In this document: piece by piece, positions 17,167-25,473 of the stretch
Numbering within the stretch: position 1 is the first letter of the stretch
Layout of the letters: every line of letters starts with the position of its first letter
Assembly (NCBI GenBank): GCA_016219275.1
Contig: JACRBM010000008.1
Coordinates: forward strand, 1 to 37,048
Length of the DNA: 37,048 nt
Origin: Chloroflexota bacterium
GTDB lineage: Bacteria > Chloroflexota > Anaerolineae > UBA4142
Direction: 5' to 3'
The notes under the pieces: model-generated
The model's input: the letters and a program-made list of their open reading frames with translations, nothing else
What the model was told of the DNA's origin: nothing
Database searches by the model: none
Made by a program: the position numbers and the translations under genes

Positions 17167-18309
17167 ATGTCGCGTATCCTCATCGTTGGTCAATCGTACA
17201 TCACGGCGGAAAGCCGAAAGAAGTTGACGCATCTCGCGTCATACCATCTCGACGTGGCTTTGGTTGTGCCGACGACCTGGGAACATGACTCGTTCGGCAG
17301 CTACACGTTTCAACCGATGTCTCAGGATGCGCGCATCGCGATCTATGCCATCCCAGTGCGAAACAATGGACGCGTCTTTGCTTTTTCGTACGCGCTCGCG
17401 CCACTCTGGCGCGCCATCCGAAAAATCCAGCCGGATATTTTTCACGTCGAGCAAGAGCCGGGGAGTCTATCGCTGTTGCAGTTCGTTGTCCTGAGACGTC
17501 TGCGTCCGCGCGCGAAACTATTCGCATTTACTTGGGAGAATCTTTTCTACCGTCCATCACAACCCCGACGATTCTTGGAGCGAATCGAACTTGCCGAGTT
17601 GGATTATCTGTTCGCCGGCAGTTCCGGCGCGGCGCAAGTCTATCGCCAAAAGGGTTATCGCGGACCGCTCCAAGTATTGCCTAATGTCGGAATTGATCCG
17701 CATCATTTCGCGCCGCACCCCGCCGACGAGTTGCGCCGCGCGCTCGGGCTGACCAATCGTTTCGTCGTTGGTTATGTCGGGCGGCTTGTATCGGAGAAAG
17801 GATGCGAGGATTTGCTGAACGCGTTCGCCCAGTTACCCCAAAGTTGCCATTTGCTTTTCGTTGGCAGCGGCGTGCTGCGCGACGAGATTGCTCGACGCGC
17901 GGCTGAACGTAGGATTGAGACGCGTGTGACTTTTCAACCGACTGTACCGCATGATCATGTCGCGGATTTCCTGAATGTGATGGATTGCCTTGTGTTACCC
18001 TCGCGTACACTGCCAAACAAGTGGAGCGAGCAATTCGGGTTGGTGCTGGCACAGGCGATGGCATGCGGCGTACCAGTCGTTGGCTCGGATTCCGGCGCGA
18101 TTCCCGAAGTGATCGCCGACGCCGGGTTGATTTTTCCGGAGGGCGATGTGAATGCATTGCGCGATTGTCTCGCGCGTTTGCGCGACGACCCAGGATTGCG
18201 CGCCGAGTTGAGCGCAAAAGGGCGCGCGCGTGTCTTGGCGCACTACACACACGAACACATCGCCGAACAAACCTATGCCATTTACAAGGAATTGCTCGCG
18301 CATAAATGA
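17167..18309 (+). CDS. Glycosyltransferase family 4 with Gln in the E-x7-E position
   Basis: A 380-residue GT-B enzyme. The donor domain starts near residue 195 (FVVGYVGRLVSEKGCEDLLNAF) and includes LPSRTLPNKWSEQFGLVLAQ near residue 280 and AMACGVPVVGSDSGAIPEV. In most GT4 enzymes the equivalent of EQFGLVLAQ is E-x7-E; here the second Glu is Gln. The second Glu normally contacts the ribose of the donor, so the change may alter donor binding; it may also be normal for this subfamily. The gene lies 13 bases after the GT2 gene and overlaps the next by four bases (ATGA). Confidence 0.9.
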   Translation: MSRILIVGQSYITAESRKKLTHLASYHLDVALVVPTTWEHDSFGSYTFQPMSQDARIAIYAIPVRNNGRVFAFSYALAPLWRAIRKIQPDIFHVEQEPGSLSLLQFVVLRRLRPRAKLFAFTWENLFYRPSQPRRFLERIELAELDYLFAGSSGAAQVYRQKGYRGPLQVLPNVGIDPHHFAPHPADELRRALGLTNRFVVGYVGRLVSEKGCEDLLNAFAQLPQSCHLLFVGSGVLRDEIARRAAERRIETRVTFQPTVPHDHVADFLNVMDCLVLPSRTLPNKWSEQFGLVLAQAMACGVPVVGSDSGAIPEVIADAGLIFPEGDVNALRDCLARLRDDPGLRAELSAKGRARVLAHYTHEHIAEQTYAIYKELLAHK

Positions 18310-19433
18310 ATCTCCTCCTCGTTGACCACGCGCCCTTTTTCGGCGGCGCAGAATCGTTCATGCTCGATTTGATCTCCGCGCTCGACCGCGCGCGTTTCAC
18401 GCCGATCATCGCGACCGATCCGTCGAGTCCGGTGCTGGAAACATTTCGCGCGACGGACGCGCAGGTGTGGACGACGCCTCTGCCACAGATCAACAACAGT
18501 CCGGTTTTTTTCTTGCGCCTGTTGCGCGCGGGGATGCAACTCGCCGACATCGCGCGCGTCGTGCGCGCGGATGTGATACACACGTTCACCGCGCGGACGC
18601 ATCTCATCGGCGCGGTTGCCGCGCCATTGTCCGGCGTCCCGCTTTTGTGGCGCATCGGCGACGACACACTGCCCGCCGGAATTCTCACGCTGTTCGCGCG
18701 TACGCCGCGTTGCATCGTCGCCGTTTCGCGTTGGATTACCACCTGTTATCCGCGTGTCCACTTCGATGGACTTGCGCCGGACGGCGCGCGCCCGCCGCTC
18801 GCGATTTCGCGCGCCGACGCGCGCGCGGAACTAGGACTGCGCGACGATGAACTCGTCGTCGCGCACGTAGGACGTTTGGTGCGATGGAAAGGACAGGACG
18901 TGTTCATTCGCGCGATGGCTCAGGTCGCGCAAACGATTCCGCACGCGCGTGGCATCGTCGTCGGCGCGTGGCACACGGAGGATGCACGCCCCGGAGTACT
19001 TGGCGGCGGCGAATCATACGCGAACGAACTGCGTGCGCTCGCGGAACAAACTCGCGCGCCGATTTTATTCGCCGGGTTCGTGCGCGACCCAGGTGTCGCG
19101 TACGCGGCGGCGGACGTCGTCGCACACACGAGCACACTGCCCGAAGCATTCGGGCGCACGATTATCGAAGCGATGATCGCAGAGCGTCCGGTGGTCGCAT
19201 CGAATCTCGGCGCGCCGACGGAAATCGTCGTGCCGGAAACTGGGTTGCTCACCCCGTTTGGCGATGCGACCGCACTCGCAGACGCGCTCGCGCGTTTGCT
19301 CGCCGATGCGAACCTGCGCGCCGAGATGGGACGCGCCGCGCGTGCACACGCAGAAACGCATTTCTCGCTCGACACGATGGCGCGCGCGATGGAACGATTC
19401 TACGAATTGACAACGAATAAACGAATTCGGTAA
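18306..19433 (+). CDS. Glycosyltransferase family 4
   Basis: A 375-residue GT-B enzyme with a glycine-rich acceptor-side loop (LLVDHAPFFGGAESFML), a donor domain starting with VVAHVGRLVRWKGQDVFIRA near residue 183 and the E-x7-E motif in EAFGRTIIEAM near residue 280, followed by RPVVASNLGAPTEIV. The coding sequence is extremely rich in GCG and CGC triplets, which also keeps long shadow frames open on the other strand. It overlaps both neighbours by one to four bases, so it is part of a translationally coupled chain. Specificity unknown. Confidence 0.9.
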   Translation: MNLLLVDHAPFFGGAESFMLDLISALDRARFTPIIATDPSSPVLETFRATDAQVWTTPLPQINNSPVFFLRLLRAGMQLADIARVVRADVIHTFTARTHLIGAVAAPLSGVPLLWRIGDDTLPAGILTLFARTPRCIVAVSRWITTCYPRVHFDGLAPDGARPPLAISRADARAELGLRDDELVVAHVGRLVRWKGQDVFIRAMAQVAQTIPHARGIVVGAWHTEDARPGVLGGGESYANELRALAEQTRAPILFAGFVRDPGVAYAAADVVAHTSTLPEAFGRTIIEAMIAERPVVASNLGAPTEIVVPETGLLTPFGDATALADALARLLADANLRAEMGRAARAHAETHFSLDTMARAMERFYELTTNKRIR

Positions 19434-20566
19434 TGCAGATTACACTCGATCTTTCTCCCGTCGTTCATCGCAAAGCCGGTCTGGGTCGGTACGCCGCCGC
19501 GCTCGCCGAACGACTCGTGACCCAGGATCAGTCGAACGCGTACACCGCGTTCGCGCATGGTGGTTTCGAGGACGCGACGTTGCCGCCGGCATTGCGCGCG
19601 CTGCCACGCGCGACGATCCCGCTCGACGTGCGTCCGTTTCGAATGGGTGTGTGGCTCGCGCACGCGCTCGACATCGGAATGGATCGCTGGTTTCCACGCG
19701 CGGATGTGTTCCACGCGACGGAGCACCTGTTGCCGCGATTCAAAAATATCAAAACGGTTTTTACGCTCCACGATTTGATTTTCCAATTTTTTCCAGAGTA
19801 TCATCTTCCGCTCAATCGCTGGTTTCTCACGAACGCGATGCCGCATTTTTTGCGTCGCGCCGACGCGATCATTGCGGTTTCCGAATGCACCAAGCGCGAT
19901 GCGATTCGTTTTTACAACCTGCCGCCGGAAAAAATCACGGTGATTCACGAAGCCGCCGATCCCGCACTCCGACCGGTAGACGATCCCGCGCTCATCGCGA
20001 ATGTGTGCGCGCGGTACGCGGATAATCAACCATTCTTGTTGTTTGTCAGTACGATTGAACCGCGCAAGAACATTCGCGCGATTGTGGATGCGCTGCGGGT
20101 GTTGCGCGAACACGGAATCACACATCGTCTTCTCATCGTCGGACGGAAGGGCTGGCTGTATCAGCCGACGTTCGATCACGTTTCGCAAACGGGAATGGAG
20201 AACGCGGTGTTGTTTCTCGATTTCGTTCCCGACGCCGATTTGCGCGCGCTCTATGCCGCGTGCGATACGTTCGTGTTTCCGTCGCTCTACGAGGGATTCG
20301 GCTTGCCGCCGCTCGAAGCAATGGCGTGCGGCGCGCCGGTGATCGCGTCGAACACAAGCAGTCTTCCCGAAGTTCTCGGCGACGCGGCGCTATTCGTCAA
20401 TCCGCGTGAGGTCGGCGAAATCGCAAATGCAATTGAGCGCGTGATTTGTGACCCAGCGTTGCGCGACGAATTACGCGCGAAAGGATTCGCGCAAGCCGCA
20501 AGATTTTCCTGGGAACGCGCCGCGCGCGAAACGCTCGCGGTTTATCGTCGGGTTGCCGGCAAATAA
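19433..20566 (+). CDS. Glycosyltransferase family 4 (tandem paralogue of the next gene)
   Basis: A 377-residue GT-B enzyme of the mannosyltransferase-like group: AGLGRYAAALAERL at residue 15, DVFHATEHLLPRFK near 87, FTLHDLIFQFFPEY, FLLFVSTIEPRKNIRAIVDA (donor domain start, near 200) and [20 protein letters not shown] near residue 280 with E-x7-E. The last block is almost identical in protein and DNA to that of the following gene, showing a tandem duplication. Unlike its paralogue it contains no heptamer arrays, which makes it a useful reference for what those arrays replaced. It overlaps the upstream gene by one base (TAATG) and ends directly before the next ATG. Confidence 0.92.
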   Translation: MQITLDLSPVVHRKAGLGRYAAALAERLVTQDQSNAYTAFAHGGFEDATLPPALRALPRATIPLDVRPFRMGVWLAHALDIGMDRWFPRADVFHATEHLLPRFKNIKTVFTLHDLIFQFFPEYHLPLNRWFLTNAMPHFLRRADAIIAVSECTKRDAIRFYNLPPEKITVIHEAADPALRPVDDPALIANVCARYADNQPFLLFVSTIEPRKNIRAIVDALRVLREHGITHRLLIVGRKGWLYQPTFDHVSQTGMENAVLFLDFVPDADLRALYAACDTFVFPSLYEGFGLPPLEAMACGAPVIASNTSSLPEVLGDAALFVNPREVGEIANAIERVICDPALRDELRAKGFAQAARFSWERAARETLAVYRRVAGK

Positions 20567-21748
20567 ATGAATCAGCCATTCGCCATTCGCCATTCGCCAT
20601 TCGCGATGGACGGTCGTTACATCCAAGACCACTTTCCCGGCATTGGGCGGTACACATTCAACCTGATTGACGCGCTCGCGCGTATCGCGCCGGAAGAACG
20701 CTTTGTAGTTTTGCACAACCCCACGTTGAAAAACACGCGTCACGACATCACCGTGCTCGCGCACCACCCAAACATCGAATTGCGCCGCGTGGACACGCCG
20801 ACTTTTTCTTTCCGCGAGCAATTCCCCATTCGCCATTCGCACTTCGCCATTTTGCATTCCCCCTACATCATCAAACCCTATTTTCTCCGCATCCCCTCCA
20901 TCGTCACGATTTTCGATTTGATCCCACTGTTCTTTCCGAACGATTTGCCAAACGCGCGCGTGCGAATCGTGTTTCGTCTCGCGTTGACGCTCGCTACGCG
21001 CACCGCGACGCGCATCCTCGCGCCGTCCAACTCGACGCGCGATGATTTGGTCGCGCGCCTGCGCGTGCCACGCGAAAGAATCGCGGTGACACCGCTCGCC
21101 GCCGACGCGCGATTCGCGCCGCAACCCAAATCCGAAATCGCGCGCGTGCGTGAGAAATACGATCTGCCCGCGCGATTCATTTTGAGTGTCGGCATCAACA
21201 AGCCGCACAAGAATCATGCGGTACTGATCGAAGCGTTTGATAAATTCGTAATTCGAAATTCGAAATTCGAAATTGGGTTGGTGATCGCAGGTGCATGGGA
21301 TGCGCGGTACGCCGAGCAATCGAAAATCGAAAATCGAAAATCGAAAATTTACAGATTGCCTGATGTTGCCGACGCCGATCTCCCCGCGCTCTACGCCGCG
21401 TGCGATGCGTTCGTGTTCCCGTCGTTGTACGAGGGATTCGGTTTGCCGCCGCTCGAAGCGATGGCGTGCGGCGCGCCGGTAATTTGCTCGAACGCGTCAT
21501 CACTGCCCGAAGTCGTCGGCGACGCCGCGTTGATGTTCGAGCCGCGCGACGTGAATGCGCTGTCCGCGCATCTCGCGCGAGTGCTGGACGACGCCGCGTT
21601 GCGCGACGAGTTGCGCGGCAAATCGCTTGCGCGCGCCCAACAATTTTCCTGGGAACGCTGTGCCCATGAAACTCTCGCCGTCTATGGCGAGGTCATCGCG
21701 CATCACACATCACGCCATTCGACATTCGACATTCGCTATTCGCAATGA
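20567..21748 (+). CDS. Glycosyltransferase family 4 carrying five heptamer arrays
   Basis: A 393-residue GT4 enzyme, paralogue of the gene before it. The fold is recognisable: [83 protein letters not shown] and E-x7-E. Four 7-base tandem arrays are translated within it (20575, 20826, 21243, 21319) and a fifth encodes the C-terminus and touches the next start (21715). The first array lies between two in-frame ATGs, 20567 and 20606; the usual first beta strand of the family is missing and is replaced by array-encoded residues. Despite about 12% of the gene being repeat, the frame is intact. Activity could be normal, altered or variable between cells. Confidence 0.88.
   Translation: MNQPFAIRHSPFAMDGRYIQDHFPGIGRYTFNLIDALARIAPEERFVVLHNPTLKNTRHDITVLAHHPNIELRRVDTPTFSFREQFPIRHSHFAILHSPYIIKPYFLRIPSIVTIFDLIPLFFPNDLPNARVRIVFRLALTLATRTATRILAPSNSTRDDLVARLRVPRERIAVTPLAADARFAPQPKSEIARVREKYDLPARFILSVGINKPHKNHAVLIEAFDKFVIRNSKFEIGLVIAGAWDARYAEQSKIENRKSKIYRLPDVADADLPALYAACDAFVFPSLYEGFGLPPLEAMACGAPVICSNASSLPEVVGDAALMFEPRDVNALSAHLARVLDDAALRDELRGKSLARAQQFSWERCAHETLAVYGEVIAHHTSRHSTFDIRYSQ
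20575..20602 (+). repeat. Heptamer array, GCCATTC x4
   Basis: Four perfect copies of a 7-base unit at the 5' end of the glycosyltransferase gene, between ATG 20567 and the in-frame ATG 20606. Translated as a 7-residue cycle (AIRHSPF). The unit has no stop codon in any of six frames. Confidence 0.97.
20826..20860 (+). repeat. Degenerate heptamer array, CCATTCG x5
   Basis: Two exact and three diverged copies (CACTTCG, CCATTTT, GCATTCC). It encodes the segment before HSPYIIKP. Divergence suggests it is older than the array at 20575. Confidence 0.85.
21243..21270 (+). repeat. Heptamer array, AATTCGA x4
   Basis: One near-copy (AATTCGT) and three exact copies, then a partial unit. It encodes VIRNSKFEI, immediately before GLVIAG of the donor domain. 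Open in all six frames. Confidence 0.95.
21319..21346 (+). repeat. Heptamer array, ATCGAAA x4
   Basis: Four perfect copies encoding [10 protein letters not shown], replacing a loop that in the paralogue reads HVSQTGMENAV. Only 49 bases separate it from the preceding array. Confidence 0.97.
21715..21742 (+). repeat. Heptamer array, (C/A)(C/T)ATTCG-type x4, at a stop/start junction
   Basis: Units CCATTCG, ACATTCG, ACATTCG and CTATTCG, then CAATGA. They encode the last residues of the glycosyltransferase, and the ATGA that ends it and starts the next gene follows two bases later. Confidence 0.93.
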
Positions 21749-22917
21749 ACATCCTCCACATCTACAAAGATTATTTTCCCGTCGTCGGCGGTATCGAGAA
21801 TCACGTCAAGATGCTTGCCGAAGCGCAGGTCGCGCTGGGGCACGATGTATCTGCGCTTGTTACGAGCCGCGATCATCACACACACATCGAAACGCTGAAC
21901 GGCGTGCGCGTGATTTTCGCCGCGCGCCTCGCGACGATTTCGTCCGCGCCGATCAGCATCGCGTTCCCGCGCCTCCTCGCACGCGAGCGACCCGACATCG
22001 CGCACCTGCATTTTCCGTATCCGCTTGGCGAAGTCGCGAATTATTTTTTTGGTCACGCGCGCAAAACGGTGTTGACGTACCACAGCGACATCATTCGCCA
22101 GAAAATTCTGCGCGTGTTCTATCGTCCGCTGATGCATCGCGTTCTTGCGCGCGTGGATCGCATCCTTCCAACAAGTCCGAATTATATTGCATCGTCACCC
22201 GTGCTCGCGTCCTTCAAACAAAAATGCACGGTCATCCCACTCGGCATTGACCCCGCGCCGTTTGAGACCTCACCCCTATCCCCCCTTCCCCCTTCCCCCT
22301 CTCCTCTAGCCACGCCCTTAAGGACGTGGCTAGAGGAGAGGGGAAAGGGGGTGCCGAAGGCGGGGATGAAGGGTGAGGCGCACCTCCTCTTCGTCGGTCA
22401 TCTCCGCTACTACAAAGGCGTCAACTATTTGATTCAAGCGATGCGCGAACTACCGCACGCGCGTTTGCGAATTGTTGGCTCAGGGATGCAAGAACACACG
22501 TGGAAACAATTGACGCGCGACCTGGGCATCGCGTCACGCGTTGAATTTCTGGGCAATGTGCCGGACGCGGAATTGCCCGCACACTTTGCCGCGTGCGATG
22601 TGTTCGTGTTGCCGGCGTGCGAACGCAGCGAAGCGTTCGGCGTCGTGCAACTCGAAGCGATGGCGGCGGGCAAGCCGATCGTCTGCACCGAACTAGGCAC
22701 TGGGACGAGTTTTGTGAATGTGGACGGCGAAACGGGATTCGTCGTGCCCGCGCGTGATGCGCACGCGCTCGCGTCCGCGATTCAAAAATTGATGGACGAC
22801 CCAGGATTACGCGCGCGGATGGGCGCGGCGGGACGCGTGCGCGTTCACGCGGAATTCACGCGCGCGAAAATGGTCGCGCGTGTGATGAACGTGTACGAAG
22901 GAGTGTTGGCGACGTGA
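21745..22917 (+). CDS. Glycosyltransferase family 4 with an in-frame palindromic insertion
   Basis: A 390-residue GT-B enzyme: HIYKDYFPVVGGIENHVKML at the N-terminus, LTYHSDIIRQKILRVFYRPL, CTVIPLGIDPAPF near residue 165, then the donor domain HLLFVGHLRYYKGVNYLIQA and ERSEAFGVVQLEAMAAGKP with E-x7-E. Between the two domains sit 37 residues rich in Pro, Ser and then Lys/Gly that are encoded by a 111-bp palindromic element and have no counterpart in ordinary GT4 enzymes. The insertion falls in the inter-domain linker, a place likely to tolerate it. The ATG overlaps the upstream stop (ATGA). PimA/PimB-like by overall look, but acceptor unknown. Confidence 0.9.
   Translation: MNILHIYKDYFPVVGGIENHVKMLAEAQVALGHDVSALVTSRDHHTHIETLNGVRVIFAARLATISSAPISIAFPRLLARERPDIAHLHFPYPLGEVANYFFGHARKTVLTYHSDIIRQKILRVFYRPLMHRVLARVDRILPTSPNYIASSPVLASFKQKCTVIPLGIDPAPFETSPLSPLPPSPSPLATPLRTWLEERGKGVPKAGMKGEAHLLFVGHLRYYKGVNYLIQAMRELPHARLRIVGSGMQEHTWKQLTRDLGIASRVEFLGNVPDAELPAHFAACDVFVLPACERSEAFGVVQLEAMAAGKPIVCTELGTGTSFVNVDGETGFVVPARDAHALASAIQKLMDDPGLRARMGAAGRVRVHAEFTRAKMVARVMNVYEGVLAT
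22268..22378. repeat. 111-bp palindromic repeat element inside a CDS
   Basis: The outer ends CCTCACCC and GGGTGAGG are inverted copies. The core is a perfect 19-bp stem, 22296-22314 against 22325-22343, with the 10-base loop region CCCTTAAGGA. The left flank has C5TT runs in 7-base steps; the right flank is the imperfect complement. The length is exactly 37 codons, so the host frame is kept. It resembles small non-autonomous palindromic elements (REP- or MITE-like) rather than a gene part. Confidence 0.9.
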
Positions 22918-24605
22918 ACAGATTCCGCTTGATCGGCGGCGCGTTGATTTTTGCGGCAGTGATGCTCGCGTGCGGACAGACGACGCCGACCGCGCCTCCC
23001 ACATCTCCACCGACAACATTGTCAATCGAGACGAGCGTACCGACTGTGCGTCCGCCGGCAACATCGCCGAATGAGACGCGCGCGCCCACCGCGCGTCCAG
23101 CATCGCCGCCGGCAACATCGCCGAGCGCGACGCGCGCATCAAGCACGGCGTTTGCATTTGGCGTCGAGTATATTCTGCCGGGACTCGCGCAAACGTTCGC
23201 GCAGACCGGCGCGCGCTCCACGCGCACCGCCGCCGAAACGTTCGGCTGGCGCGAACTGGAACCGAACGCGCCGCGCGCGGCGGATCAACACATCTATCGT
23301 TGGGACAAGGTTGACCCGTTGATCGCCGAATACCAGTCCGCCGGTTTCGACCAGATTCAGATTTACACGACGGCGTGGAACGAGTGGGCATCGTCCAAAC
23401 CGAAAAATTATTTTCCCGACGCGCAATTCCTCGACGATTACGAAGCGTACATGTTTAACCTCGTCGAGCGGTACGACCGCGATGGCGACCGCGATATGCC
23501 GGGGTTGCGCTATCCGATTCTCGATTACGTGGTCGAGCGCGAGTGGACCGAATTTTTCCCGGGCACGACCGACGAGTACTTGCAACTCTTGACGATCGCA
23601 CAGCGCGCGATCAAACGCGCGAACCCTGCCGCGCGCGTGTGGCTCGTGCCCCTGATGATGATTGACGTGTTCGACGCGAATCCGAACGCGAACGAAATCG
23701 CGCAACGCGCGCGCGTCAATCGCACGTTCCGTCATCCCATCGTCGAAACGCAAAAACTGCTCGCGCGTCCAGAGTTGTTCGATGTCGTCGAAATTCACGC
23801 GCTCGGCGATTACACCGAACTCGACGCGACCATCGCGTGGTTGCGCGGCGAGATGAGCAAGCACGGCTACGTCAAACCGGTCTTCATCGGCGATGCGATG
23901 GGCATTTCGCAATTTATCTGGACGCAGAATCCGCGCGGCTTGACGACGAACGCGATGGACGCCGATTACCTCACTTTTGCGCCGATTCGCGCGAACGACG
24001 CGTTACGCGTCGTTGCGTTGCTCGAAGCGATGAAGGATGCGAACGCGCGCGATCACGATGCGGCGATGCGATGGTTTCGCGCCGAGCACGCCAAGGCGCT
24101 CGTCAAGAAATTCGCGGCGGCGCGGCACGCCGGATATGTCGGCATGAATGTGTGGGCGCTCGCGGATATCGCGTTGTTGCAAATGCCGCGCGTGACGAGC
24201 GATTGGTTTTTCATGGGCATGATCGAAGCGCAAATGGGACCGCAATGGAAACCCGGCGCGCCTCGCCCGGCGTATCACGCGCTCAAGCAGACGATTGATA
24301 AATTGAGCGACGCCTCGTCCACCGAACGAGTGAACGCCGGGCAAGGTGTTGTCGCGTACCGCTTCATCGCGCGAGGCAAGCCGGTCATCGTCGCGTGGCA
24401 CGAACCAGGGCGCATCTATTTTCCCGGCGAGACCGCGCCGATGACGCGCGCGACTATACCGATCAACGCGACGCGCGCGCGGGTGACGCACACGATCACA
24501 GAGATCGGCGTCAGCGCGGCGCAAATCGAAACGATGAATGCGGTCAACGGCGTGGTCACGTTGACGCTCGACACGACGCCCGTGTTTATCGAATTGGGAA
24601 ACTAG
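22914..24605 (+). CDS. Lipoprotein with TIM-barrel glycosidase-like domain
   Basis: A 563-residue surface lipoprotein. The signal peptide ends in a lipobox with Cys20 (MLAC); residues 21-75 are a Pro/Thr/Ser/Ala tether with repeats such as PPATSPSATRA. The rest resembles a glycoside hydrolase TIM barrel: FGWRELEPNA, YRWDKVDPLIAEYQSAGFDQ, YTTAWNEWAS, LDYVVEREWTEFF and FDVVEIHALGDYTELDATI. The Glu residues in VEREW and VVEIHA are candidate acid/base and nucleophile but I cannot assign a GH family with confidence. It begins with GTG overlapping the upstream stop, so it is expressed with the glycan genes and may trim or bind their product. It could also be a catalytically dead binding protein. 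Confidence 0.65.
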   Translation: MNRFRLIGGALIFAAVMLACGQTTPTAPPTSPPTTLSIETSVPTVRPPATSPNETRAPTARPASPPATSPSATRASSTAFAFGVEYILPGLAQTFAQTGARSTRTAAETFGWRELEPNAPRAADQHIYRWDKVDPLIAEYQSAGFDQIQIYTTAWNEWASSKPKNYFPDAQFLDDYEAYMFNLVERYDRDGDRDMPGLRYPILDYVVEREWTEFFPGTTDEYLQLLTIAQRAIKRANPAARVWLVPLMMIDVFDANPNANEIAQRARVNRTFRHPIVETQKLLARPELFDVVEIHALGDYTELDATIAWLRGEMSKHGYVKPVFIGDAMGISQFIWTQNPRGLTTNAMDADYLTFAPIRANDALRVVALLEAMKDANARDHDAAMRWFRAEHAKALVKKFAAARHAGYVGMNVWALADIALLQMPRVTSDWFFMGMIEAQMGPQWKPGAPRPAYHALKQTIDKLSDASSTERVNAGQGVVAYRFIARGKPVIVAWHEPGRIYFPGETAPMTRATIPINATRARVTHTITEIGVSAAQIETMNAVNGVVTLTLDTTPVFIELGN

Positions 24606-24609
24606 CGCA

Positions 24610-25446
24610 ATGCCCGAACTACCCGAACTGGAAGTCGTACAACAAGTGCTCACGCGCCGCGTGGCGGGAACGACGATTGACGCGGTGCAGGTTTTGCCGG
24701 CGGGCGGCGCGATTGTCGTGCGCGATTTGACGCACGCTGGTTTCGTCGAGTCGCTCGCCGGCATGAGGATCAACGCGATCACGCGGCGCGGCAAGTTTCT
24801 CGTCTTTGCGCTCGCGCGCGATGATGCGCCGTTGCATCTCGTCGTCAATCCAAAATTGGCTGGACGATTGCAACTCGCCGTACCCAGCGACAAGCGACAC
24901 GCCAAGACTCACTTTGTTTTCACATTGTCGAGCGGAGATGAATTGCGGTACGTGGATCAAAAAGTAATGGGGCAGGTATATCTCACACGCGATCTCGCCC
25001 AGGTTCCGGATTTCGCGGGGATGGGACCAGAAGCACTGGAGATTTCACGCGAGGATTTTCGCGCGCGCTTGCAAAAATATCGCGGCGAGATCAAGGGCGT
25101 TTTGACACGCGCCGATTTTATCGCGGGGGTTGGGAACGCGTACGCGGACGAAATTTTGTGGGCGGCGCGTCTGCATCCGTACCGCAAACGCACAACATTG
25201 TCAGAAGAAGAAATCGCGCGGCTGTACGACGCGATGCGCGCAACACTGCGCGACGCCATCGAAAAGGTGCGCGCGGGGATGGGCGAGCAGATTCATTTGG
25301 AACCGCGCGATTTTCTCGCGGTACACATGAAAGCGGGCGCGCCGTGTCCGCGTTGCGGCTCGCCGATTTCGCTCGTCGGCGCGAATCAACGCATCACGAA
25401 TTTTTGTCGCACGTGCCAGCCGGGTGGATTGATTCGCGGGATGTGA
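24610..25446 (+). CDS. mutM: Formamidopyrimidine-DNA glycosylase (Fpg/MutM family)
   Basis: Base-excision repair enzyme that removes oxidised purines such as 8-oxoguanine and cuts the abasic site. Residues 2-8 are PELPELE, with the catalytic Pro2 and Glu3; the conserved beta-clamp lysine is K62 (RRGKF). The helix-two-turn-helix is seen in GVGNAYADEILWAARLHP and the C-terminal zinc finger is CPRC-x16-CRTC. Length is 278 residues, normal. The lesion-recognition region, usually HLGMSG-like, reads HLVVNPKLAGRL here, so the Met intercalator is not obvious and substrate preference may differ from MutM. It follows the lipoprotein gene by four bases but has no functional link to glycan synthesis. Confidence 0.92.
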   Translation: MPELPELEVVQQVLTRRVAGTTIDAVQVLPAGGAIVVRDLTHAGFVESLAGMRINAITRRGKFLVFALARDDAPLHLVVNPKLAGRLQLAVPSDKRHAKTHFVFTLSSGDELRYVDQKVMGQVYLTRDLAQVPDFAGMGPEALEISREDFRARLQKYRGEIKGVLTRADFIAGVGNAYADEILWAARLHPYRKRTTLSEEEIARLYDAMRATLRDAIEKVRAGMGEQIHLEPRDFLAVHMKAGAPCPRCGSPISLVGANQRITNFCRTCQPGGLIRGM

Positions 25447-25453
25447 CCTACTT

Positions 25454-25473
25454 CCAACTACATCTGTAGTTGG
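25454..25473 (+). terminator. Possible terminator after mutM
   Basis: CCAACTAC and GTAGTTGG form a perfect 8-bp stem around ATCT, followed by TCTTT. The T-run is short, so termination may be weak. It would end the long glycan transcription unit. Confidence 0.45.

Noticed and set aside
17681-18742. Long minus-strand open frame (353 codons) opposite two GT4 genes
   Set aside because: It encodes an Arg/Ala/Ser-rich low-complexity product. CGCG-rich DNA is nearly self-complementary, which keeps the antisense frame open; the + strand genes have clear domains.
20575-21742. Heptamer arrays considered as a CRISPR array
   Set aside because: Units are 7 bases, directly tandem without spacers, and translated.
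23139-23912. Minus-strand open frame of 257 codons opposite the lipoprotein gene
   Set aside because: Same composition effect; no recognisable domain, and the sense gene has a signal peptide and coherent fold.
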